DNA of 32,898 nt from Pseudoalteromonas sp. S2755 (GTDB lineage Bacteria; Pseudomonadota; Gammaproteobacteria; Enterobacterales; Alteromonadaceae). This document shows positions 24,630 to 32,898 of the stretch, one piece after another. The stretch spans positions 1-32,898 of the forward strand of contig NZ_PNDS01000113.1 in the NCBI RefSeq assembly GCF_005886535.1, written 5' to 3'. A program made the position numbers and the translations under genes. How positions within the stretch are numbered: position 1 is the first letter of the stretch; the number at the start of each line of letters is the position of its first letter. The notes under the pieces were generated by a model. The model was not told the DNA's origin and did no database searches. It saw only the letters and a program-made list of their open reading frames with translations.

Positions 24630-25985
24630 ATGGCTAATTGGAGCCCAAATAGCTGGAGAGATAAACCTATCTTGCAGCAACCTGAATACCCAAATTCAGA
24701 GAAATTAAAATCAGTTGAAAAAGAACTAAATTCAGCACCACCGCTCGTTTTTGCAGAAGAGACGCGAAGCTTGTATAAAAGCCTAGCAGATGTTTGCGAA
24801 GGTAAAGCTTTTATATTGCAAGGTGGTGATTGCGCAGAATCGTTTTCAGATTTTAGTGCAGCTAATATTCGTGATACCTTCAAGACTCTTTTACAAATGG
24901 CTGTCGTATTAACATATGGCGGTAAATGCCCGGTAGTTAAAATTGCTCGAATGGCAGGGCAGTATGCTAAGCCCCGCTCTTCAGATTTTGAGACTATTGA
25001 CGGTGTTTCTTTACCTTCATATCGTGGTGACATCGTTAATAGCTTTGAGTTTACTGAAGAAGCACGTATCCCAGACCCTGATAGATTGATGAAAGCATAT
25101 CATCAGTCAGCAGCAACACTTAACCTACTTCGCGCATTTGCGCAGGGTGGTCTTGCAGATCTGCATCAAGTAAATCGCTGGAATATGAGTTTCGTGGCTG
25201 CAAATCCACTAAAAGATAAGTTTCAACAACTCGCTGAACGTATTCAAGAAGCACTTGAGTTTATGGAAGTGTGCGGTATCGACTCAACCGTAGCACCAAG
25301 CCTGAAAGAAACTCCACTTTATACCTCACACGAAGCACTATTGTTAGGTTATGAAGAAGCGTTAACTAGACGAGACCACTTATCGGGGGACTGGTACGAT
25401 TGTTCTGCTCACTTTGTTTGGATTGGTGAACGTACGCGCCAATTAGATCACGCACATATCGAATTTTTCCGTGGTATTAAAAACCCAATTGGCGTAAAAG
25501 TAGGCCCGGGAATGCAAGAAGATGAGTTAATTAAACTTGTCGATGCGCTTAATCCAGATAACATTCCTGGTCGTCTAACACTTATCACACGTATGGGTGC
25601 AGATGTGCTACCGGAAAAACTGCCTAAATTAGTTCGTAGGATACAAGAAGAAGGTCGCAAAGTTATTTGGACTTCGGATCCGATGCACGGAAATACTGAA
25701 AAAGCGAGCACAGGATATAAGACACGTAGCTTTAACAATATCCTGAGAGAAATCAGTCAATTCTTCGCAGTGCATAAAGCTGAGGGTAGCTACCCTGGCG
25801 GTGTCCACTTAGAAATGACTGGACAACACGTCACTGAGTGTGTTGGTGGTGCCTACGGTCTATCGGACGAAGACTTATCTCAGCGTTACCGCACCCAGTG
25901 TGATCCGCGCCTAAACGCAGACCAAGTTTTAGAGCTAGGCTTTTTAGTTGCTGATCTACTAAAAGACGCTCGAAAAACAGTATAA
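24630..25985 (+). CDS. 3-deoxy-7-phosphoheptulonate synthase, class II
   Basis: First enzyme of the shikimate pathway: PEP plus erythrose 4-phosphate gives DAHP. The 451 residues match the class II (plant/mycobacterial) family rather than AroF/G/H of E. coli: [30 protein letters not shown] (metal-binding Cys), [60 protein letters not shown], and [24 protein letters not shown] lies about 8 bases before the ATG. It converges on ppsR across a shared terminator. Its PEP demand fits the neighbouring PEP synthase; in E. coli the DAHP synthase gene aroH also sits beside ppsR (ydiA) and ppsA. A Ter site sits in the presumed promoter region. Confidence 0.95.
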   Translation: MANWSPNSWRDKPILQQPEYPNSEKLKSVEKELNSAPPLVFAEETRSLYKSLADVCEGKAFILQGGDCAESFSDFSAANIRDTFKTLLQMAVVLTYGGKCPVVKIARMAGQYAKPRSSDFETIDGVSLPSYRGDIVNSFEFTEEARIPDPDRLMKAYHQSAATLNLLRAFAQGGLADLHQVNRWNMSFVAANPLKDKFQQLAERIQEALEFMEVCGIDSTVAPSLKETPLYTSHEALLLGYEEALTRRDHLSGDWYDCSAHFVWIGERTRQLDHAHIEFFRGIKNPIGVKVGPGMQEDELIKLVDALNPDNIPGRLTLITRMGADVLPEKLPKLVRRIQEEGRKVIWTSDPMHGNTEKASTGYKTRSFNNILREISQFFAVHKAEGSYPGGVHLEMTGQHVTECVGGAYGLSDEDLSQRYRTQCDPRLNADQVLELGFLVADLLKDARKTV

Positions 25986-25995
25986 ATAACAAACA

Positions 25996-26018
25996 AAAGG
26001 CCGCAATGCGGCCTTTTT
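25996..26018. terminator. Bidirectional terminator between DAHP synthase and ppsR
   Basis: Stem AAAGGCCGC/GCGGCCTTT with loop AAT and T runs on both strands. The plus-strand T run overlaps the ppsR stop codon (26017-26019). Confidence 0.88.
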
Positions 26019-26841
26019 AGTACTTATGGCGTTTTAGCCCAGTTTCAGAAATGATTTTTGCTGATATTTCCTCAACGGAATAACGTGTACTATTCAAGTA
26101 AGGCGTTCTATTCTTTTTAAATAGCATCTCGACTTCTTTGACTTCAATTCGGCATTGTCTGATTGACGCATACTTTGAGTTTGCCATTCTCTCTTGTCTA
26201 ATTGCAGCTAGTCTTTCAGGATCTATGGTTAAACCAAATAGCTTACCTTTATATTTATCCAAACATTTAGGCAGTCTTCCACTTTCTAAATCATCTTCTG
26301 TCATTGGGTAATTTGCAGCTTTTATCCCATATTGTAATGCCAAATATAAGCTTGTCGGCGTTTTACCGCTGCGGCTGACACCAACCAATATGATGTCTGC
26401 CTCGTCATAATCCTTGATATTTGCTCCATCATCATTTGCAAGCGCGTAGTTAACTGCATCTATTCTAAAATCATAAGAAGATTCGTGAATGCTATGCGTG
26501 CGGTGCATTTTTGGCACCGGCTGAACTTTTAGCTCTCTTTTTACTATTTCGCTCGCATAAGATAAAAAGTCGTAACAAACCCCTTGCGACGATAAAATAA
26601 TATCGGACAATTCTGGATTAACGAATGTAAAAAACACCAATGGTTTTTCACCTGAAGCCTCAGCAACCGAGTCTATTAATTTTTTGATTTCATTTGCTTT
26701 TTTTACTGTTTCTACAAATGGTATCGTTTGGTGATTAAATTCTACAGGGAACATTGAAAGCGTTGCGTGACCAAACACTTCAGAGGTGATAGCGGTACCA
26801 TCGGAAATATAAAATGCTGTTCTCATTTTGCTATTATTCAT
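26017..26841 (-). CDS. ppsR: PEP synthase regulatory kinase/pyrophosphorylase PpsR
   Basis: Bifunctional regulator that inactivates PEP synthase by ADP-dependent threonine phosphorylation and reactivates it by Pi-dependent dephosphorylation. The 274 residues (E. coli 277) begin with the family signature FYISDGTAIT and carry the P-loop GVSRSGKTPTSLYLA near residues 153-167, then the C-terminal NSTRYSVEEISAKI. The first ATG (26839-26841) gives the same distance to FYISDG as in E. coli, so I keep it despite a weak ribosome site. It is divergent from its target ppsA, 128 bp away, the classical arrangement. Confidence 0.95.
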   Translation of the reverse strand: MNNSKMRTAFYISDGTAITSEVFGHATLSMFPVEFNHQTIPFVETVKKANEIKKLIDSVAEASGEKPLVFFTFVNPELSDIILSSQGVCYDFLSYASEIVKRELKVQPVPKMHRTHSIHESSYDFRIDAVNYALANDDGANIKDYDEADIILVGVSRSGKTPTSLYLALQYGIKAANYPMTEDDLESGRLPKCLDKYKGKLFGLTIDPERLAAIRQERMANSKYASIRQCRIEVKEVEMLFKKNRTPYLNSTRYSVEEISAKIISETGLKRHKY

Positions 26842-26969
26842 TCAGAAATTGTTGAAAATAAGCCATCGCGGTTTACGAAGACTGCCTTACCGTTGTAGAA
26901 TGCCCTTGACCAAGTGGAAAGGTCAATTAATCTCTCACATTTAATACAATTTGTTTTGGAGACAGTTCC

Positions 26970-29345
26970 GTGCAAGACTACGTTCTCTGGTATCAAGAGT
27001 TGGGTATGCAAGATGTACCTCGAGTTGGTGGTAAAAACGCTTCTCTAGGTGAAATGATATCTAACCTTGCTAACGCTGGTGTACAAGTACCTGGTGGATT
27101 CGCAACAACAGCCGATGCGTTTAATGAATTTCTTGAGCAGTCAGGCCTCAATGAAAAAATCCACTCAATCCTAGATACTCTCGATGTTGACGATGTCAAC
27201 GAATTAGCCAAAGTCGGCACCCAAATTAGACAATGGGTTATCGATACACCATTCCAACCAGAATTAGATAAAGCAATCCGTGAGGCATATAGCCAGTTAC
27301 ACGGTGACGCAAGCCAAGATGTCTCCTTTGCTGTTCGTTCATCAGCGACAGCAGAAGATATGCCAGACGCCTCCTTCGCTGGCCAACAAGAAACTTTCCT
27401 AAACGTTCGTGGCATAGATGCCGTAATGGTCGCCATTAAGCATGTATTTGCTTCGCTATTTAATGACCGCGCTATTTCTTATCGTGTACACCAAGGCTAT
27501 GATCATAGAGGTGTGGCCCTTTCTGCTGGTATTCAGCGTATGGTGCGTTCAGACAAAGCGTCTTCTGGTGTTATGTTCTCAATCGATACCGAATCAGGCT
27601 TCGAAGACGTTGTCTTCGTTACTTCTAGCTATGGTTTGGGCGAGATGGTAGTTCAGGGCGCAGTAAACCCAGATGAATTTTATGTTCATAAGCAAACGCT
27701 TGCAAAAGCAAAACCTGCTGTTCTTAAGAGAAATATTGGCTCAAAAGCAATCCAAATGATCTACTCAAGTGATGAGTCTCACGGAAAGCAAGTTGAGATT
27801 GTTGATGTAGACTCGGCACTATCTAACCAATTCTCGATTACAGACGCAGAAGTAGAAGAATTAGCAAAACAAGCTGTTATTATCGAAAAGCACTACGGTC
27901 GTCCAATGGATATCGAATGGGCGAAGGATGGTAATGACGGTAAGCTTTATATCGTTCAAGCCCGTCCAGAAACCGTTCGTTCAAACGAAGATGCGAACGT
28001 AATGGAGCGCTTCCAGCTAAAGTCAAAGTCTGAAGTTATTGTTGAAGGTCGTGCAATCGGTCATAAGATTGGTTCTGGCGTAGTTAAAGTCCTGACTTCG
28101 ATTGACCAAATGGACTCAGTAAAGCAAGGCGACGTACTCGTTACTGATATGACGGATCCTGATTGGGAGCCTATCATGAAGCGTGCCTCTGCTATCGTAA
28201 CGAATCGTGGTGGACGTACTTGTCACGCTGCAATCATTGCGCGTGAGCTGGGGATCCCAGCTGTAGTTGGGTGTGGTAATGCGACCGATTTGATCATTAG
28301 CGGCGACACGGTAACAGTTTCATGTGCTGAAGGCGATACAGGTTATATCTATAAAGGTGAACTTGAATTCGACGTTATTTCTTCTCGCATCGATTCAATG
28401 CCAGCTATTCCAATGAAGATAATGATGAACGTAGGTAACCCAGATCGCGCGTTTGATTTTGCGAAGTTACCACATGCAGGTATCGGTCTTGCGCGTCTTG
28501 AATTTATCATCAACCGTATGATTGGTATTCACCCTAAAGCACTACTTCATTTTGATAAGCAAGATGCAGAGCTACAGGCTGAAATTAAAGAGTTAATCGC
28601 AGGATATGAATCACCAGTAGAGTTCTATATCAGCAAGCTAGTTGAAGGTATTTCTACGCTAGGTGCGGCATTTGCTCCAGAGCGTGTAATCGTTCGTATG
28701 TCTGACTTTAAGTCAAACGAGTATGCAAACTTGGTTGGCGGTCAGCAGTATGAGCCTGAAGAAGAAAACCCAATGATTGGTTTCCGCGGCGCATCTCGTT
28801 ACATTTCGGAAGACTTTAGAGAGTGTTTTGCATTAGAGTGTGAAGCTATCAAACGTGTTCGTAATGAGATGGATTTAACTAACGTTGAAATCATGATCCC
28901 ATTCGTTCGTACTCTAGAAGAAGCAGCTCAAGTTATTGAAATTCTTGAAGCTCATGGTCTAAAACGTGGTGAGAATGGTCTAAAAGTCATTATGATGTGT
29001 GAACTACCATCAAACTGCCTGCTCGCTGAAGAGTTTTTAGAGTATTTCGACGGCTTCTCGATAGGTTCAAATGATCTTACCCAATTAACACTTGGTCTGG
29101 ACCGCGATTCTGGTCTTATTGCGCATCTGTTTGATGAGCGAAACCCGGCTATCAAAAAACTGCTTTCAATGGCAATTCAAACTGCTAAAGCGAAAGGCAA
29201 ATACGTAGGTATTTGTGGTCAAGGTCCATCGGATCATGAAGATTTTGCCGCTTGGTTAGTTGAAGAGGGCATTGATTCTGTTTCACTTAACCCAGATACA
29301 GTACTTGAAACTTGGCTTTATCTAGCTGAAAAGTTTACTAAATAA
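26970..29345 (+). CDS. ppsA: Phosphoenolpyruvate synthase
   Basis: Converts pyruvate, ATP and water into PEP, AMP and phosphate, a gluconeogenic entry reaction. The 791 residues (family about 790) carry the ATP-grasp domain starting [10 protein letters not shown] and including [20 protein letters not shown], the phosphohistidine swivel [21 protein letters not shown] near residue 420, and the PEP/pyruvate TIM barrel with [26 protein letters not shown] and [19 protein letters not shown]. The threonine before the active His is the site PpsR is known to modify in E. coli. Start is GTG, with GGAG 8 bases upstream. Divergent from ppsR; followed by a strong hairpin. Confidence 0.97.
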   Translation: MQDYVLWYQELGMQDVPRVGGKNASLGEMISNLANAGVQVPGGFATTADAFNEFLEQSGLNEKIHSILDTLDVDDVNELAKVGTQIRQWVIDTPFQPELDKAIREAYSQLHGDASQDVSFAVRSSATAEDMPDASFAGQQETFLNVRGIDAVMVAIKHVFASLFNDRAISYRVHQGYDHRGVALSAGIQRMVRSDKASSGVMFSIDTESGFEDVVFVTSSYGLGEMVVQGAVNPDEFYVHKQTLAKAKPAVLKRNIGSKAIQMIYSSDESHGKQVEIVDVDSALSNQFSITDAEVEELAKQAVIIEKHYGRPMDIEWAKDGNDGKLYIVQARPETVRSNEDANVMERFQLKSKSEVIVEGRAIGHKIGSGVVKVLTSIDQMDSVKQGDVLVTDMTDPDWEPIMKRASAIVTNRGGRTCHAAIIARELGIPAVVGCGNATDLIISGDTVTVSCAEGDTGYIYKGELEFDVISSRIDSMPAIPMKIMMNVGNPDRAFDFAKLPHAGIGLARLEFIINRMIGIHPKALLHFDKQDAELQAEIKELIAGYESPVEFYISKLVEGISTLGAAFAPERVIVRMSDFKSNEYANLVGGQQYEPEEENPMIGFRGASRYISEDFRECFALECEAIKRVRNEMDLTNVEIMIPFVRTLEEAAQVIEILEAHGLKRGENGLKVIMMCELPSNCLLAEEFLEYFDGFSIGSNDLTQLTLGLDRDSGLIAHLFDERNPAIKKLLSMAIQTAKAKGKYVGICGQGPSDHEDFAAWLVEEGIDSVSLNPDTVLETWLYLAEKFTK

Positions 29346-29350
29346 TTCAA

Positions 29351-29377
29351 TGGCCCCGATGTGACACACCGGGGCCA
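29351..29377. terminator. Terminator hairpin after ppsA
   Basis: Stem TGGCCCCG/CGGGGCCA of 8 bp with an 11-nt loop, 5 bp after the ppsA stop. The following run is only partly T-rich (CTTCATTT). It lies between convergent genes. Confidence 0.75.
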
Positions 29378-29379
29378 CT

Positions 29380-29586
29380 TCATTTCTGAAATGTCCTATC
29401 TAACTTTTCGCAGCCAAGCTTAAACAAACGCTGCACACTTTTTAAGTGCTTCTTTGCTCCTCTGTGATTCATCGAGAAACACACCAAGGCCGCCAGCAAA
29501 AAGATGACCGATGGACCGGGCACAACAAAGAAGATCAATGCTAGAATACAAAACACAATACCAGCAAGGTCGTAAATAATTTTCAT
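29380..29586 (-). CDS. Small PGPGW-like inner-membrane protein
   Basis: A 68-residue protein with a nearly continuous hydrophobic half (residues about 6-40) forming two membrane helices around a VPGPS turn, then a basic tail (MNHRGAKKHLKSVQRLFKLG). The VxPGP turn resembles the PGPGW family of putative transmembrane proteins, although the following GW is SV here. A perfect AGGAGG precedes the ATG, supporting translation. Function unknown. It converges on ppsA and is divergent from ydiJ. Confidence 0.75.
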   Translation of the reverse strand: MKIIYDLAGIVFCILALIFFVVPGPSVIFLLAALVCFSMNHRGAKKHLKSVQRLFKLGCEKLDRTFQK

Positions 29587-29725
29587 GTTATTTCCTCCTA
29601 TACAATAAGAGTATAAGATGTGTGGTGAAATAAACTATTTCCAATTGTAACAAACCATAAAATTCTCAAGTTGATCATTAATCCTTCGTGATACAATTAA
29701 TTTAAAGCAAGTAAAATATACCGTC

Positions 29726-32700
29726 ATGATCGCAAATATTAGTCAGCAGGATTCTGCAAACGAACTTATCAACCTCTATAAAAGCAAACTAACTGATGCA
29801 GGTTTTAGTGGAGACATTGATACCAGTTACGCAACTCGCCTTGTTACGTCAACCGACAATAGTATCTACCAGGAAATTCCTCAAGCTGTATTGTTTCCTA
29901 GAACAAATCGAGACGTACAGCTTGCGCTGGAAATCGCCCAACAAGACCCGTTTTTATCTCTTACCTTTGGTCCGAGAGGCGGAGGAACTGGTACGAATGG
30001 TCAATCACTTACACCCGGTATCGTGATAGATCTTTCGAGACACATGAGAGAAATTCTTGAGATCAATGAACAAGAAGGTTGGGTTCGGGTTCAAGCGGGT
30101 GTAATCAAAGATCAGCTTAATGACTTTCTAAGACCTTACGGCTATTTCTTTTCGCCAGATCTCTCCACCAGTAACCGAGCAACGATAGGTGGTATGGTAA
30201 ATACTGATGCGTCGGGTCAAGGCTCTCTCGTTTATGGCAAAACTAGCGATCATGTACTTGGGTTAAAAACCTTTTTGGTGGACGGTACAGAACTAAATAC
30301 CTCAAAGTTAGCAATCGACAAAGCGGAGTTACTAGCTGAGCAAAATTCAAAGACTTCTCACATTTATGCTAATGTCATCGAGATCTGTCGAAACAATCGA
30401 GCACTTATACTTGAAAAATTTCCGAGACTAAACCGCTTTTTAACGGGTTATGACCTCGAAAATGTATTCGACGATTCACTAACCACTTTTGACTTATCTC
30501 GAATTATTACGGGCTCTGAAGGTTCGCTTGGTGTTGTCACCGAAGCAAAACTCAATTTAACGCCAATTCAGCCATTTAAAACTTTGATCAATATTAAATA
30601 TAATTCATTTGAATCTGCACTCAGAAACAGCCCTTTCTTGGTTTCAGCTAATGCAACTTCGGTCGAAACCGTTGACAGTAAAGTCTTAGGTCTTGCCAAA
30701 GAAGACATCATTTGGCACTCAGTATCGGACTTAATTCAAGATGTACCTGGTGTTGAGATGCAAGGTCTTAACATGGTTGAGTTTAATGGTGAATCAGAAG
30801 ATGAAATTTCGTCTAAAGTCGATAGCTTATGTCAACGATTGGATCAGCTTATTGCGAACAAAGAAGCAGGTGTTATTGGCTATCAACTTACCAATGATAA
30901 GGCGGATATCCTTAAGATCTATGCAATGCGTAAAAAATCAGTTGGTTTATTGGGTAACGCCAAGGGTAATAAAAAGCCACTTGCTTTTGCTGAAGATACA
31001 GCCGTTCCTCCTGAAAACCTTGCTGATTTTATCATTGAATTTAGAGAGTTACTTGATAGTTACCAATTAGATTATGGTATGTTTGGTCATGTTGACGCCG
31101 GTGTTTTACACGTCCGCCCAGCGCTTGATATGTGCGACCCCGAACAGGAAAAGCTACTACGTGTGATCTCGGATAAGGTAGTGGCGTTAACTGCAAAATA
31201 CCGAGGACTAATGTGGGGTGAGCATGGAAAAGGTTACCGAAGTGAATACGGACCTGAGTTTTTCGGTGAGCAACTATTTAATGAACTTCGTAAAATTAAA
31301 AGCTTGTTTGATAAAAACAATCGCTTAAATCCTGGAAAAATTTGTACACCACTGGATTCAAGTGACCAATTAGTGTCAGTCGATGCCCAGAAAAGAGCTT
31401 GGTTTGACCGAACAATCCCAACTGAAGTAAAAGTAAACTACGAAGCACCGATCAATTGTAATGGCAATGGACTTTGCTTTAATTATGATAATAACTCACC
31501 AATGTGCCCATCGTACAAGGTCACCAAAGATCGCAGAAACTCTCCAAAAGGACGTGCTGGCTTATTCAAAGAGTGGTTAAGGCTCCAAAACAATAAAGGG
31601 GTTGATTTGATTGCTACAGAAAAACAATTAATCAACCATGAAAATGACACTACTTGGTGGGAGCGCTTTCTAAATACCCGAAAGAAAAGCGAATATGACT
31701 TTTCCCATGAAGTTAAAGCATCGATGGATGAATGTTTAGCCTGTAAAGCGTGTACAACGGCATGCCCAATAAAAGTTGATGTTCCTACGTTTCGCGCTAA
31801 GTTTTTAAACTTCTACTACAGCCGTTATAATCGACCACTTAAAGACTACCTAGTTGCGAACATTGAACGTGCACTACCTACTATGGCTAAGTTTCCAAAT
31901 TTAGTTAACGCTCTACAAAGTAATCGCATATCAAACTTTTTCGTTGAACGGCTAATTGGCTATGTTGACTCGCCGGCACTAAGTAAGATGCAGCTTAACA
32001 AGTTAGTGCCGAACAAATATTTCTATTCAGAGGGCCGTTTCGAAAAGTTAAGCGATGAAGAACAGCAGAGCGTGGTATTTGTTGTTCAAGACCCCTTTAC
32101 TAGTTTCTATGAAGCAGAACTAGTATCGGACTTTGTGCAAGTTATATCAAAACTTGGGTTTTATCCCCTCGTATTACCATTCAAACCAAACGGTAAACCA
32201 CAGCACGTTAAAGGCTTTTTAAGGGAATTTAAATCGACCGCGAAGACTGCCGCGAAGTTTCTAAATAAAATCAGCGAATATAACAGGCCTTTAGTTGGGC
32301 TCGATGCTTCTTTGGTGATGTGCTATCGCGATGAATATAATGATATCCTGAAAAAGAGTAGGGGTAACTTTAAAGTACAATTGGCGCATGAATGGCTTTC
32401 AACTGTTGAAATCCCGACGGCTGCGACAATCAGTCCGTCAAAATTTACGTTAATAAGCCACTGTACAGAAACAACAGCAATGCCTGAATCAAAAGGTGTT
32501 TGGCAAGGCATTTTTAATAAATTGAACTCTAATTTAGAAGCGGTCAATACCGGATGTTGTGGCATGGCAGGAACTTATGGCCACGAAGCGCAAAACCAAG
32601 AAAATTCAAGAGCGCTCTATGAATCCTCTTGGCAGCATCATATTGATAGCACGGCTCAAGATGAAGTATTAGTGACAGGTTTCTCTTGTCGCTGTCAGGT

Positions 32701-32764
32701 TAAACGCTTTAAGGGAATAAAACCAAAGCACCCACTTCAGGCACTTAATAAACTACTGAGTTAG
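29726..32764 (+). CDS. ydiJ: FAD/Fe-S D-2-hydroxyglutarate dehydrogenase, YdiJ type
   Basis: Oxidises D-2-hydroxyglutarate, a by-product of serine synthesis and other reactions, to 2-oxoglutarate; YdiJ of E. coli has this activity. The 1012 residues match YdiJ (1018) throughout: an FAD-binding PCMH domain with TPRGGGTGTNGQ-like FGPRGGGTGTNGQ and NTDASGQGSLVYGKTSDHVLG; an FAD-oxidase C domain with MFGHVDAGVLHVRPALDMCDP and GEHGKGYRSEY; CNGNGLC near residue 577; the ferredoxin-like CLACKACTTACPIKVDVP near 670; and a C-terminal CCG-type motif GCCGMAGTYGHE near 942. No clear ribosome site precedes the ATG, but the N-terminus aligns with YdiJ. It stands alone and is followed by a repeated hairpin element. 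Confidence 0.95.
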   Translation: MIANISQQDSANELINLYKSKLTDAGFSGDIDTSYATRLVTSTDNSIYQEIPQAVLFPRTNRDVQLALEIAQQDPFLSLTFGPRGGGTGTNGQSLTPGIVIDLSRHMREILEINEQEGWVRVQAGVIKDQLNDFLRPYGYFFSPDLSTSNRATIGGMVNTDASGQGSLVYGKTSDHVLGLKTFLVDGTELNTSKLAIDKAELLAEQNSKTSHIYANVIEICRNNRALILEKFPRLNRFLTGYDLENVFDDSLTTFDLSRIITGSEGSLGVVTEAKLNLTPIQPFKTLINIKYNSFESALRNSPFLVSANATSVETVDSKVLGLAKEDIIWHSVSDLIQDVPGVEMQGLNMVEFNGESEDEISSKVDSLCQRLDQLIANKEAGVIGYQLTNDKADILKIYAMRKKSVGLLGNAKGNKKPLAFAEDTAVPPENLADFIIEFRELLDSYQLDYGMFGHVDAGVLHVRPALDMCDPEQEKLLRVISDKVVALTAKYRGLMWGEHGKGYRSEYGPEFFGEQLFNELRKIKSLFDKNNRLNPGKICTPLDSSDQLVSVDAQKRAWFDRTIPTEVKVNYEAPINCNGNGLCFNYDNNSPMCPSYKVTKDRRNSPKGRAGLFKEWLRLQNNKGVDLIATEKQLINHENDTTWWERFLNTRKKSEYDFSHEVKASMDECLACKACTTACPIKVDVPTFRAKFLNFYYSRYNRPLKDYLVANIERALPTMAKFPNLVNALQSNRISNFFVERLIGYVDSPALSKMQLNKLVPNKYFYSEGRFEKLSDEEQQSVVFVVQDPFTSFYEAELVSDFVQVISKLGFYPLVLPFKPNGKPQHVKGFLREFKSTAKTAAKFLNKISEYNRPLVGLDASLVMCYRDEYNDILKKSRGNFKVQLAHEWLSTVEIPTAATISPSKFTLISHCTETTAMPESKGVWQGIFNKLNSNLEAVNTGCCGMAGTYGHEAQNQENSRALYESSWQHHIDSTAQDEVLVTGFSCRCQVKRFKGIKPKHPLQALNKLLS

Positions 32765-32815
32765 TATAGTAGTTAAACGAACTCAGTTTACTGGCTTTTT
32801 AAATATCCAGAATTC

Positions 32816-32850
32816 GGGATAACAACTTGTTCTCTAGCAGCTGTTATCCC
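32816..32850 (+). repeat. Dispersed hairpin element after ydiJ, possible terminator
   Basis: Arms 32816-32827 (GGGATAACAACT) and 32839-32850 (AGCTGTTATCCC) pair at 11 of 12 positions around an 11-nt loop and are followed by TTCCTTACTATT. It starts 51 bp after the ydiJ stop. Its left arm and loop recur exactly, inverted, at 1-21 of the window, so it is a repeated element and not a unique terminator. Confidence 0.6.
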
Positions 32851-32898
32851 TTCCTTACTATTAGCTTAACTCTGCTTGCAATAGCCAGCTATTAACAC

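Overview
The window looks like the replication-origin region of a secondary replicon (chromid or megaplasmid) from a marine gammaproteobacterium, most likely Pseudoalteromonas or a close Alteromonadales relative. Evidence: a plasmid-type replication initiator and a P1-type parAB operon sit beside core-metabolism genes, an Alteromonadales-style TonB receptor, and a Tus protein with its Ter sites. I recall that Pseudoalteromonas species carry a chromid that in most strains replicates unidirectionally, with the terminus close to the origin; this layout fits.

Left part (1-16.4 kb). A decayed AraC regulator and REP-like hairpins precede the divergent glyoxylate-shunt pair glcB/aceA. Between aceA and a TPR-containing histidine kinase lies an unexpected cluster of iterons (4670-4973) of the same type as those at the origin. 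Then come a TonB-dependent receptor, a small membrane protein, rmuC, a BaeR-like response regulator with a small co-transcribed protein, and a SWIM/SNF2 helicase.

Replication core (16.5-24.6 kb). parA-parB lie to the left of a 700-bp origin holding GATC-containing iterons and three DnaA boxes, followed by the rep gene. To the right is an almost gene-free stretch containing tus and six identical 13-bp Ter cores (GTATGATGTGTTC). One Ter, left of tus, points one way; five, right of tus, point the other. By E. coli polarity this is a closed fork trap of about 1 kb around tus, starting less than 2 kb from rep. A rightward fork from the origin would stop almost at once, while a leftward fork would travel round the replicon and finish in the trap. 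A dif-like XerCD site lies among the Ter sites.

Right part (24.6-32.9 kb). Class II DAHP synthase, PpsR, PEP synthase, a small PGPGW-like membrane protein and a YdiJ-type D-2-hydroxyglutarate dehydrogenase resemble the ydi/ppsA/aroH neighbourhood of the E. coli chromosome. With the glyoxylate shunt, they give the origin-proximal region a gluconeogenic theme: growth on acetate, fatty acids or organic acids. Identical hairpin-element sequences in opposite orientation mark both ends of the window.
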